Part shown: in pieces, positions 52,720 to 64,000 of the stretch | Layout of the letters: every line of letters begins with the position of its first letter | Numbering within the stretch: the first letter of the stretch is position 1 | Assembly: GCA_023101725.1 (NCBI GenBank) | Contig: JALJCO010012628.1 | Coordinates: 17,624-81,623 of the forward strand | DNA length: 64,000 nt | DNA from: Atherinomorus stipes | Taxonomy: Eukaryota; Chordata; Actinopteri; Atheriniformes; Atherinidae | Direction of reading: 5' to 3' | The notes under the pieces: model-generated | Databases searched by the model: none | What the model saw: the letters and a program-made list of their open reading frames with translations, nothing else | Told to the model about the DNA's origin: nothing | Program-made: the position numbers and the translations under genes

Positions 52720-52861
52720 GGAAAGTCCCGACTCTCTACTTTCACTTCCTGTTCAGCCAGCAGCCAATCAGAGCGCACGGTAACTCCTGCTCTGTGAGGA
52801 GGGAGAGAATTCTCAGCAGCCAATCACAGAGCAGCTGCTGGGTGTGTCACCGGTTACCAGG
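52720..52861 (-). promoter_or_regulatory. Leftward immune-type promoter: X box, two Y boxes, ETS-IRF and NF-kB sites, no gene recognised
   Basis: On the minus strand, in order: CCTGGTAACCGGTGACACAC (52861-52842, X box), GATTGG (52825-52820, Y box, 16 bp on), a second GATTGG (52769-52764), GGAAGTGAAA (52749-52740, matching the ETS-IRF composite GGAANNGAAA), and GGGACTTTCC (52729-52720, a perfect NF-kB site). The X-to-Y spacing and the words TGTGATTGGCTGCTGAG closely match the class II alpha promoter at 12784. A CTGAG/GTGAGG donor-like site follows at about 52704. No leader or MHC exon is recognised downstream. Confidence 0.72.
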
Positions 52862-53149
52862 TAAACTTCTCAGTGATCTTTGCTGTTGGTTTACAGGTTT
52901 TCTTCATCGTTTAATCAAATGAAACTTTATTTATAAAAAGCTTTTCCTGCCAAAGGCAGCACATTTACACACTGATGCTGGTACTTGAGTCAGTGATCAC
53001 AACATGTAACTCTTAAACTGGGGGTCACTAAGGCTACTGGCTTACTGGCTGCTTCGAACCTCTGCTATCTCAGTATTCGGTCACGTTTCCTTCAACATCA
53101 CATCCAGATGCAGCTGAATGTTTACAGACGTGAAGGGAGAAAAGAAACG
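52862..53149. other. Unique sequence between promoter module and 32-bp array
   Basis: No gene or repeat is recognised; the right end grades into the first units of the 32-bp array. Confidence 0.5.
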
Positions 53150-56100
53150 AGTAGTATTATCAGTGATGTACTCGTTATAGTTCATGTAGTATCGGTGATG
53201 TACTCGTTATAGTTCATGTAGTTGCAGTGATGTCTCGTTATAGTTCATGTAGTATCAGTGATGTACTCGTTATAGTTCATGTAGTATCAGTGATGTACTC
53301 GTTATAGTTCATGTAGTATCAGTGATGAACTCGTTATAGTTCATGTAGTATCAGTGATGAACTCGTTATAGTTCATGTAGTATCAGTGATGTACTCGTTA
53401 TAGTTCATGTAGTATCAGTGATGTACTCGTTATTGTTCATGTAGTATCAGTGATGAACTCGTTATAGTTCATGTAGTATCAGTGATGAACTCGTTATAGT
53501 TCATGTAGTATCAGTGATGTACTCGTTATAGTTCATGTAGTATCAGTGATGTACTCGTTATAGTTCATGTAGTATCAGTGATGTACTCGTTATTGTTCAT
53601 GTAGTATCAGTGATGAACTCGTTATAGTTCATGTAGTATCAGTGATGAACTCGTTATAGTTCATGTAGTATCAGTGATGTACTCGTTATAGTTCATGTAG
53701 TATCAGTGATGAACTCGTTATAGTTCATGTAGTATCAGTGATGTACTCGTTATAGTTCATGTAGTATCAGTGATGTACTCGTTATAGTTCATGTAGTATC
53801 AGTGATGTACTCGTTATAGTTCATGTAGTATCAGTGATGTACTCGTTATAGTTCATGTAGTATCAGTGATGTACTCGTTATAGTTCATGTAGTATCGGTG
53901 ATGTACTCGTTATAGTTCATGTAGTATCAGTGATGTACTCGTTATAGTTCATGTAGTTGCAGTGATGTACTCGTTATAGTTCATGTAGTATCAGTGATGT
54001 ACTCGTTATAGCTCATGTAGTATCGGTGATGTACTCGTTATAGTTCATGTAGTATCAGTGATGTACTTGTTGTAGTTCATGTAGTATCAGTGATGTACTC
54101 GTTATAGTTCATGTAGTATCAGTGATGTACTCGTTATAGTTCATGTAGTACCGTTATGTACTCGTTATAGTTCATGTAGTATCAGTGATGTACTCGTTAT
54201 AGTTCATGTAGTATCAGTGATGTACTCGTTATAGTTCATGTAGTATCGGTGATGTACTCGTTATAGTTCATGTAGTATCAGTGATGTACTTGTTGTAGTT
54301 CATGTAGTATCAGTGATGTACTCGTTATAGTTCATGTAGTATCAGTGATGTACTCGTTATAGTTCATGTAGTATCGGTTATGTACTCGTTATAGTTCATG
54401 TAGTATCAGTGATGTACTCGTTATAGTTCATGTAGTATCAGTGATGTACTCGTTATAGTTCATGTAGTATCAGTGATGTACTCGTTATAGTTCATGTAGT
54501 ATCAGTGATGTACTCGTTATAGTTCATGTAGTATCAGTGATGAACTCGTTATAGTTCATGTAGTATCAGTGATGTACTCGTTATAGTTCATGTAGTATCA
54601 GTGATGAACTCGTTATAGTTCATGTAGTATCAGTGATGAACTCGTTATAGTTCATGTAGTATCAGTGATGTACTCGTTATAGTTCATGTAGTATCAGTGA
54701 TGTACTCGTTATAGTTCATGTAGTATCAGTGATGTACTCGTTATAGTTCATGTAGTATCAGTGATGAACTCGTTATAGTTCATGTAGTATCAGTGATGTA
54801 CTCGTTATAGTTCATGTAGTATCAGTGATGTACTCGTTATAGTTCATGTAGTATCAGTGATGTACTCGTTATAGTTCATGTAGTATCATTGATGTACTCG
54901 TTTTAGTTCATGTAGTATCAGTGATGTACTCGTTATAGTTCATGTAGTATCAGTGATGTACTCGTTATAGTTCATGTAGTATCAGTGATGTACTCGTTAT
55001 AGTTCATGTAGTATCAGTGATGAACTCGTTATAGTTCATGTAGTATCAGTGATGTACTCGTTATAGTTCATGTAGTATCAGTGATGTACTCGTTATAGTT
55101 CATGTAGTATCAGTGATGAACTCGTTATAGTTCATGTAGTATCAGTGATGTACTCGTTATAGTTCATGTAGTATCAGTGATGTACTCGTTATAGTTCATG
55201 TAGTATCAGTGATGAACTCGTTATAGTTCATGTAGTATCAGTGATGTACTCGTTATAGTTCATGTAGTATCAGTGATGTACTCGTTATAGTTCATGTAGT
55301 ATCGGTGATGTACTCGTTATAGTTCATGTAGTATCAGTGATGTACTCGTTATAGTTCATGTAGTATCAGTGATGTACTCGTTATAGTTCATGTAGTATCA
55401 GTGATGTACTCGTTATAGTTCATGTAGTATCAGTGATGAACTCGTTATAGTTCATGTAGTATCAGTGATGTACTCGTTATAGTTCATGTAGTATCAGTGA
55501 TGAACTCGTTATAGTTCATGTAGTTGCAGTGATGTACTCGTTATAGTTCATGTAGTATCGGTGATGTACTCGTTATAGTTCATGTAGTATCGGTGATGTA
55601 CTCGTTATAGTTCATGTAGTATCGGTGATGTACTCGTTATAGTTCATGTAGTATCAGTGATGTACTCGTTATAGTTCATGTAGTTGCAGTGATGTACTCG
55701 TTATAGTTCATGTAGTATCAGTGATGTACTCGTTATAGCTCATGTAGTATCGGTGATGTACTCGTTATAGTTCATGTAGTATCAGTGATGTACTTGTTGT
55801 AGTTCATGTAGTATCAGTGATGTACTCGTTATAGTTCATGTAGTATCAGTGATGTACTCGTTATAGTTCATGTAGTATCGGTTATGTACTCGTTATAGTT
55901 CATGTAGTATCAGTGATGTACTCGTTATAGTTCATGTAGTATCAGTGATGTACTCGTTATAGTTCATGTAGTATCAGTGATGTACTCGTTATAGTTCATG
56001 TAGTATCGGTTATGTACTCGTTATAGTTCATGTAGTATCGGTGATGTACTCGTTATAGTTCATGTAGTATCAGTGATGTACTCGTTATAGTTCATGTAGT

Positions 56101-59100
56101 ATCAGTGATGTACTCGTTATAGTTCATGTAGTATCAGTGATGTACTCGTTATAGTTCATGTAGTATCGGTTATGTACTCGTTATAGTTCATGTAGTATCA
56201 GTGATGTACTCGTTATAGTTCATGTAGTATCAGTGATGTACTCGTTATAGTTCATGTAGTATCAGTGATGAACTCGTTATAGTTCATGTAGTATCAGTGA
56301 TGTACTCGTTATAGTTCATGTAGTATCAGTGATGTACTCGTTATAGTTCATGTAGTATCAGTGATGAACTCGTTATAGTTCATGTAGTATCAGTGATGTA
56401 CTCGTTATAGTTCATGTAGTATCAGTGATGAACTCGTTATAGTTCATGTAGTATCAGTGATGTACTCGTTATAGTTCATGTAGTATCAGTGATGTACTCG
56501 TTATAGTTCATGTAGTATCGGTGATGTACTCGTTATAGTTCATGTAGTATCAGTGATGTACTCGTTATAGTTCATGTAGTATCAGTGATGTACTCGTTAT
56601 AGTTCATGTAGTATCAGTGATGTACTCGTTATAGTTCATGTAGTATCAGTGATGAACTCGTTATAGTTCATGTAGTATCAGTGATGTACTCGTTATAGTT
56701 CATGTAGTATCAGTGATGAACTCGTTATAGTTCATGTAGTTGCAGTGATGTACTCGTTATAGTTCATGTAGTATCGGTGATGTACTCGTTATAGTTCATG
56801 TAGTATCGGTGATGTACTCGTTATAGTTCATGTAGTATCGGTGATGTACTCGTTATAGTTCATGTAGTATCAGTGATGTACTCGTTATAGTTCATGTAGT
56901 TGCAGTGATGTACTCGTTATAGTTCATGTAGTATCAGTGATGTACTCGTTATAGCTCATGTAGTATCGGTGATGTACTCGTTATAGTTCATGTAGTATCA
57001 GTGATGTACTTGTTGTAGTTCATGTAGTATCAGTGATGTACTCGTTATAGTTCATGTAGTATCAGTGATGTACTCGTTATAGTTCATGTAGTATCGGTTA
57101 TGTACTCGTTATAGTTCATGTAGTATCAGTGATGTACTCGTTATAGTTCATGTAGTATCAGTGATGTACTCGTTATAGTTCATGTAGTATCAGTGATGTA
57201 CTCGTTATAGTTCATGTAGTATCGGTTATGTACTCGTTATAGTTCATGTAGTATCGGTGATGTACTCGTTATAGTTCATGTAGTATCAGTGATGTACTCG
57301 TTATAGTTCATGTAGTATCAGTGATGTACTCGTTATAGTTCATGTAGTATCAGTGATGTACTCGTTATAGTTCATGTAGTATCGGTTATGTACTCGTTAT
57401 AGTTCATGTAGTATCAGTGATGTACTCGTTATAGTTCATGTAGTATCAGTGATGTACTCGTTATAGTTCATGTAGTATCAGTGATGTACTCGTTATAGTT
57501 CATGTAGTTGCAGTGATGTACTCGTTATAGTTCATGTAGTATCAGTGATGTACTCGTTATAGTTCATGTAGTATCAGTGATGTACTCGTTATAGTTCATG
57601 CAGTATCAGTGATGTACTCGTTATAGTTCATGTAGTATCAGTGATGTACTCGTTATAGTTCATGTAGTATCAGTGATGTACTCGTTATTGTTCATGTAGT
57701 ATCAGTGATGAACTCGTTATAGTTCATGTAGTATCAGTGATGTACTCGTTATAGTTCATGTAGTATCAGTGATGTACTCGTTATAGTTCATGTAGTATCA
57801 GTGATGTACTCGTTATAGTTCATGTAGTATCAGTGATGAACTCGTTATAGTTCATGTAGTATCAGTGATGTACTCGTTATAGTTCATGTAGTATCAGTGA
57901 TGTACTCGTTATAGTTCATGTAGTTGCAGTGATGTACTCGTTATAGTTCATGTAGTATCAGTGATGTACTCGTTATAGTTCATGTAGTATCAGTGATGTA
58001 CTCGTTATAGTTCATGTAGTATCAGTGATGTACTCGTTATAGTTCATGTAGTATCAGTGATGTACTCGTTATAGTTCATGTAGTATCAGTGATGTACTCG
58101 TTATAGTTCATGTAGTATCAGTGATGTACTCGTTATAGTTCATGTAGTATCAGTGATGTACTCGTTATAGTTCATGTAGTATCAGTGATGTACTCGTTAT
58201 AGTTCATGTAGTTGCAGTGATGTACTCGTTATAGTTCATGTAGTATCGGTGATGAACTCGTTATAGTTCATGTAGTATCAGTGATGTACTCGTTATAGTT
58301 CATGTAGTATCAGTGATGTACTCGTTATAGTTCATGTAGTATCAGTGATGTACTCGTTATAGTTCATGTAGTTGCAGTGATGTACTCGTTATAGTTCATG
58401 TAGTATCAGTGATGTACTCGTTATAGTTCATGTAGTATCGGTGATGTACTCGTTATAGTTCATGTAGTATCAGTGATGTACTCGTTATAGTTCATGTAGT
58501 TGCAGTGATGTACTCGTTATAGTTCATGTAGTATCAGTGATGTACTCGTTATAGCTCATGTAGTATCGGTGATGTACTCGTTATAGTTCATGTAGTATCA
58601 GTGATGTACTTGTTGTAGTTCATGTAGTATCAGTGATGTACTCGTTATAGTTCATGTAGTATCAGTGATGTACTCGTTATAGTTCATGTAGTATCGGTTA
58701 TGTACTCGTTATAGTTCATGTAGTATCAGTGATGTACTCGTTATAGTTCATGTAGTATCAGTGATGTACTCGTTATAGTTCATGTAGTATCAGTGATGTA
58801 CTCGTTATAGTTCATGTAGTATCGGTTATGTACTCGTTATAGTTCATGTAGTATCGGTGATGTACTCGTTATAGTTCATGTAGTATCAGTGATGTACTCG
58901 TTATAGTTCATGTAGTATCAGTGATGTACTCGTTATAGTTCATGTAGTATCGGTTATGTACTCGTTATAGTTCATGTAGTATCAGTGATGTACTCGTTAT
59001 AGTTCATGTAGTATCAGTGATGTACTCGTTATAGTTCATGTAGTATCAGTGATGTACTCGTTATAGTTCATGTAGTTGCAGTGATGTACTCGTTATAGTT

Positions 59101-62100
59101 CATGTAGTATCAGTGATGTACTCGTTATAGTTCATGTAGTATCAGTGATGTACTCGTTATAGTTCATGCAGTATCAGTGATGTACTCGTTATAGTTCATG
59201 TAGTATCAGTGATGTACTCGTTATAGTTCATGTAGTATCAGTGATGTACTCGTTATTGTTCATGTAGTATCAGTGATGTACTCGTTATAGTTCATGTAGT
59301 ATCAGTGATGTACTCGTTATAGTTCATGTAGTATCAGTGATGTACTCGTTATAGTTCATGTAGTATCAGTGATGTACTCGTTATAGTTCATGTAGTTGCA
59401 GTGATGTACTCGTTATAGTTCATGTAGTATCAGTGATGTACTCATTATAGTTCATGCAGTATCAGTCATGTACTCGTTGTAGTTCATGTAGTATCAGTGA
59501 TGTACTCGTTATAGTTCATGTGGTAGTGATGTACTCGTTATAGTTCATGTAGTATCAGTGATGTACTCGTTATAGTTCATGTGGTAGTGATGTACTCGTT
59601 ATAGTTCATGTAGTATCGGTGATGTACTCGTTTTAGTTCATGTAGTATCAGTGATGTACTCGTTATAGTTCATGTAGTATCAGTGATGTACTCGTTATAG
59701 TTCATGTAGTATCAGTGATGTACTCGTTATAGTTCATGTAGTTGCAGTGATGTACTCGTTATAGTTCATGTAGTATCAGTGATGTACTCGTTATAGTTCA
59801 TGTAGTATCAGTGATGTACTCGTTATAGTTCATGTAGTATCAGTGATGTACTCGTTATAGTTCATGTAGTATCAGTGATGTACTCGTTATAGTTCATGTA
59901 GTATCAGTGATGTACTCGTTATAGTTCATGTAGTATCAGTGATGTACTCGTTATAGTTCATGTAGTATCAGTGATGTACTCGTTATAGTTCATGTAGTAT
60001 CAGTGATGAACTCGTTATAGTTCATGTAGTTGCAGTGATGTACTCGTTATAGTTCATGTAGTATCAGTGATGTACTCGTTATAGTTCATGTAGTATCAGT
60101 GATGAACTCGTTATAGTTCATGTAGTATCAGTGATGTACTCGTTATTGTTCATGTAGTATCAGTGATGAACTCGTTATAGTTCATGTAGTATCAGTGATG
60201 TACTCGTTATAGTTCATGTAGTATCAGTGATGAACTCGTTATAGTTCATGTAGTATCAGTGATGTACTCGTTATAGTTCATGTAGTATCAGATATGTACT
60301 CGTTATAGTTCATGTAGTATCAGTGATGTACTCGTTATAGTTCATGTAGTATCAGTGATGTACTCGTTATAGTTCATGTAGTATCAGTGATGTACTCGTT
60401 ATAGTTCATGTAGTTGCAGTGATGTACTCGTTATAGTTCATGTAGTATCAGTGATGAACTCGTTTTAGTTCATGTAGTATCAGTGATGTACTCGTTATAG
60501 TTCATGTAGTATCAGTGATGTACTCGTTATAGTTCATGTAGTATCAGTGATGTACTCGTTATAGTTCATGTAGTATCAGTGATGTACTCGTTATAGTTCA
60601 TGTAGTATCAGTGATGTACTCGTTATAGTTCATGTAGTATCAGTGATGTACTCGTTATAGTTCATGTAGTATCAGTGATGAACTCGTTATAGTTCATGTA
60701 GTTGCAGTGATGTACTCGTTATAGTTCATGTAGTATCAGTGATGTACTCGTTATAGTTCATGTAGTATCGGTGATGAACTCGTTATAGTTCATGTAGTAT
60801 CGGTGATGTACTCGTTATAGTTCATGTAGTATCAGTGATGTACTCGTTATAGTTCATGTAGTATCAGTGATGTACTCGTTATAGTTCATGTAGTTGCAGT
60901 GATGTACTCGTTATAGTTCATGTAGTATCAGTGATGTACTCGTTATAGTTCATGTAGTATCGGTGATGTACTCGTTATAGTTCATGTAGTATCAGTGATG
61001 TACTCGTTATAGTTCATGTAGTTGCAGTGATGTACTCGTTATAGTTCATGTAGTATCAGTGATGTACTCGTTATAGCTCATGTAGTATCGGTGATGTACT
61101 CGTTATAGTTCATGTAGTATCAGTGATGTACTTGTTGTAGTTCATGTAGTATCAGTGATGTACTCGTTATAGTTCATGTAGTATCAGTGATGTACTCGTT
61201 ATAGTTCATGTAGTATCGGTTATGTACTCGTTATAGTTCACGTAGTATCAGTGATGTACTCGTTATAGTTCATGTAGTATCAGTGATGTACTCGTTATAG
61301 TTCATGTAGTATCAGTGATGTACTCGTTATAGTTCATGTAGTATCGGTTATGTACTCGTTATAGTTCATGTAGTATCGGTGATGTACTCGTTATAGTTCA
61401 TGTGGTAGTGATGTACTCGTTATAGTTCATGTAGTATCAGTGATGTACTCGTTATAGTTCATGTAGTAACGGTGATGTACTCGTTATAGTTCATGTGGTA
61501 GTGATGTACTCGTTTTAGTTCATGTAGTATCAGTAATGTACTCGTTATAGTTCATGTAGTATCAGTCATGTACTCGTTGTAGTTCATGTAGTATCAGTCA
61601 TGTACTCGTTGTAGTTCATGTAGTATCAGTCATGTACTCGTTATAGTTCATGTGGTAGTGATGTACTCGTTATAGTTCATGTAGTATCAGTCATGTACTC
61701 GTTGTAGTTCATGTAGTATCAGTGATGTACTCGTTATAGTTCATGTAGTATTGGTGATGTACTCGTTATAGTTCATGTAGTATCAGTGATGTACTCGTTA
61801 TAGTTCATGTAGTATCAGTCATGTACTTGTTGTAGTTCATGTAGTATCAGTCATGTACTCGTTATAGTTCATGTGGTAGTGATGTACTCGTTATAGTTCA
61901 TGTAGTATCGGTGATGTACTCGTTATAGTTCATGTAGTATCAGTGATGTACTCGTTATAGTTCATGTAGTATCAGTCATGAACTCGTTATAGTTCATGTG
62001 GTAGTGATGTACTCGTTATAGTTCATGTAGTATCAGTCATGTACTCGTTGTAGTTCATGTAGTATCAGTGATGTACTCGTTATAGTTCATGTAGTATCAG

Positions 62101-64000
62101 TGATGTACTCGTTATCGTTCATGTAGTATCAGTGATGTACTCGTTATAGTTCATGTAGTATTGGTGATGTACTCGTTATAGTTCATGTAGTATCAGTGAT
62201 GTACTCGTTATAGTTCATGTAGTATCAGTGATGTACTCGTTATAGTTCATGTAGTATCAGTAATGTACTCGTTATAGTTCATATATTATCAGTGATGTAC
62301 TCGTTATAGTTCATGTAGTATCAGATATGTACTCGTTATAGTTCATGTAGTATCAGTGATGTACTCGTTATAGTTCATGTAGTATCAGTGATGTACTTGT
62401 TATAGTTCATGTAGTATCGGTGATGTACTCGTTATAGTTCATGTAGTATCAGATATGTACTCGTTATAGTTCATGTAGTATCAGTGATGTACTCGTTATA
62501 GTTCATGTAGTATCAGTGATGTACTCGTTATAGTTCATGTAGTATCAGTGATGTACTCGTTATAGTTCATGTAGTATCAGTGATGTACTTGTTGTAGTTC
62601 ATGTAGTATCAGTGATGTACTCGTTATAGTTCATGTAGTATCAGTGATGTACTCGTTATAGTTCATGTAGTATCAGTGATGTACTCGTTGTAGTTCATGT
62701 AGTATCAGTGATGTACTCGTTATAGTTCATATATTATCAGTGATGTACTCGTTATAGTTCATGTAGTATCAGTGATGTACTCGTTATAGTTCATGTAGTA
62801 TCAGATATGTACTCGTTATAGTTCATGTAGTATCAGATATGTACGCGTTATAGTTCATGTAGTATCAGATATGTACGCGTTATAGTTCATGTAGTACCAG
62901 TGATGTACTCGTTATAGTTCATGTAGTATCAGTGATGTACTCGTTATAGTTCATGTAGTATCAGTGATGTACTTGTTATAGTTCATGTAGTATCGGTGAT
63001 GTACTCGTTATTGTTCATGTAGTATCAGTGATGTACTTGTTGTAGTTCATGTAGTATCAGTGATGTACTCGTTATAGTTCATGTAGTATCAGTGATGTAC
63101 TCATTATAGTTCATGTAATATCAGTGATGTACTCGTTATAGTTCATGTAGTATCAGTAATGTACTCGTTATAGTTCATATATTATCAGTGATGTACTCGT
63201 TATAGTTCATGTAGTATCAGTGATGTACTCGTTATAGTTCATGTAGTATCAGATATGTACTCATTATAGTTCATGTAGTATCAGTGATGTACTCGTTATA
63301 GTTCATGTAGTATCAGTAATGTACTCGTTATAGTTCATATATTATCAGTGATGTACTCGTTATAGTTCATGTAGTATCAGATATGTACTCGTTATAGTTC
63401 ATGTAGTATCAGATATGTACGCGTTATAGTTCATGTAGTATCAGATATGTACGCGTTATAGTTCATGTAGTATCAGTGATGTACTCGTTATAGTTCATGT
63501 AATATCAGTGATGTACTCGTTGTAGTTCATGTAGTATCAGTGATGTACTCGTTATAGTTCATGTAGTATCAGTGATGTACTCGTTGTAGTTCATGTAATA
63601 TCAGTGATGTACTCGTTATAGTTCATGTAGTATCAGTGATGTACTCGTTATAGTTCATGTAGTATCAGTGATGTACTCGTTGTAGTTCATGTAGTATCAG
63701 TGATGTACTCGTTGTAGTTCATGTAGTATCAGTGATGTACTCGTTGTAGTTCATGTAGTATCAGTGATGTACTCGTTGTAGTTCATGTAGTATCAGTGAT
63801 GTACTCGTTGTAGTTCATGTAGTATCAGATATGTACGCGTTATAGTTCATGTAGTATCAGTGATGTACTCGTTATAGTTCATGTAATATCAGTGATGTAC
63901 TCGTTGTAGTTCATGTAGTATCAGTGATGTACTCGTTATAGTTCATGTAGTATCAGTGATGTACTCGTTGTAGTTCATGTAGTATCAGTGATGTACTCGT
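53150..64000 (+). repeat. 32-bp minisatellite, more than 10.8 kb, runs off the right edge
   Basis: About 339 copies of AGTGATGTACTCGTTATAGT followed by TCATGTAGTATC. Variants include GATGAACTCG, GTTGCAGTG, TATCGGTGATG, ACTTGTTGTAG and, near the right end, GATATGTACGCG and ATATTATC. A marker pair (GCTCATG unit followed two units later by ACTTGTTGTAG) recurs at about 54011, 55738, 56954, 58554 and 61076, showing larger duplicated blocks. No gene can be tied to it within the window. Confidence 0.96.

Noticed and set aside
52600..52797. 65-codon open frame over the orphan promoter
   Set aside because: It runs opposite to and across the X-Y, ETS-IRF and NF-kB motifs and has no domain.

Overview
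The window is nuclear DNA of a teleost fish, most likely a percomorph. It carries a head-to-head pair of MHC class II genes. A class II beta gene reads leftward (exons at 11789-11843, 11102-11374 and 3572-3785, the rest beyond the left edge). A class II alpha gene reads rightward and is complete (exons at 12880-12937, 19610-19855, 32029-32313 and 45103-45224; 236 residues). The start codons are 1.04 kb apart. The beta-2 domain exon is cut by an extra intron after the Pro-Arg codons, a layout known from percomorph class II beta genes. The mobile elements (PIF/Harbinger with a MADF partner gene, a fish L1, Tc1-like elements, a hAT-type MITE) are also typical of teleosts.

Most of the sequence is tandem repeat lying inside the introns. 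From left to right: a 39-bp array in beta intron 3 (1-3571), a 41-bp array in beta intron 2 (about 4505-10830), a 26/33-bp array filling alpha intron 1 (about 12946-19562), a 9-bp array in alpha intron 2 split by a transposon (20928-20971 and 30626-30955), and a 33-bp array filling alpha intron 3 (about 32340-45100). Right of the alpha gene lie a 31-bp array inside a Tc1-like element (47595-48348), a 50-bp array (50093-50865) and a 32-bp array of more than 10.8 kb (53150 to the right edge). The alpha gene therefore spans 32.3 kb to encode 711 nt.

The most unusual observation is that two intronic arrays are built from exon-intron junctions. The 39-bp unit is the last 32 nt of a beta-2 exon plus the first 7 nt of its intron, so about 90 copies of a strong 5' splice site follow the real one. 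The 33-bp unit resembles the pyrimidine tract and 3' splice site of alpha exon 4, so several hundred acceptor-like sites precede the real one. The array in alpha intron 1 repeats a branch-point-like TACTGAC. How these genes splice correctly is a real question.

Alpha intron 2 holds a four-level nest. A 9-bp array was split by a Harbinger element (20972-30625, TSD TAA). The Harbinger transposase intron holds a hAT-like MITE (23424-29386), which was split by a full-length L1 (about 23568-29213, 16-bp TSD). All these elements are disabled by visible lesions except L1 ORF1, which is open. On the right, at 52720-52861, a compact set of immune promoter motifs (X box, two Y boxes, an ETS-IRF site, an NF-kB site) points leftward, but I recognise no gene behind it.

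The very long open frames across the arrays are by-products of units divisible by three or of low stop-codon content. I do not regard them as genes.
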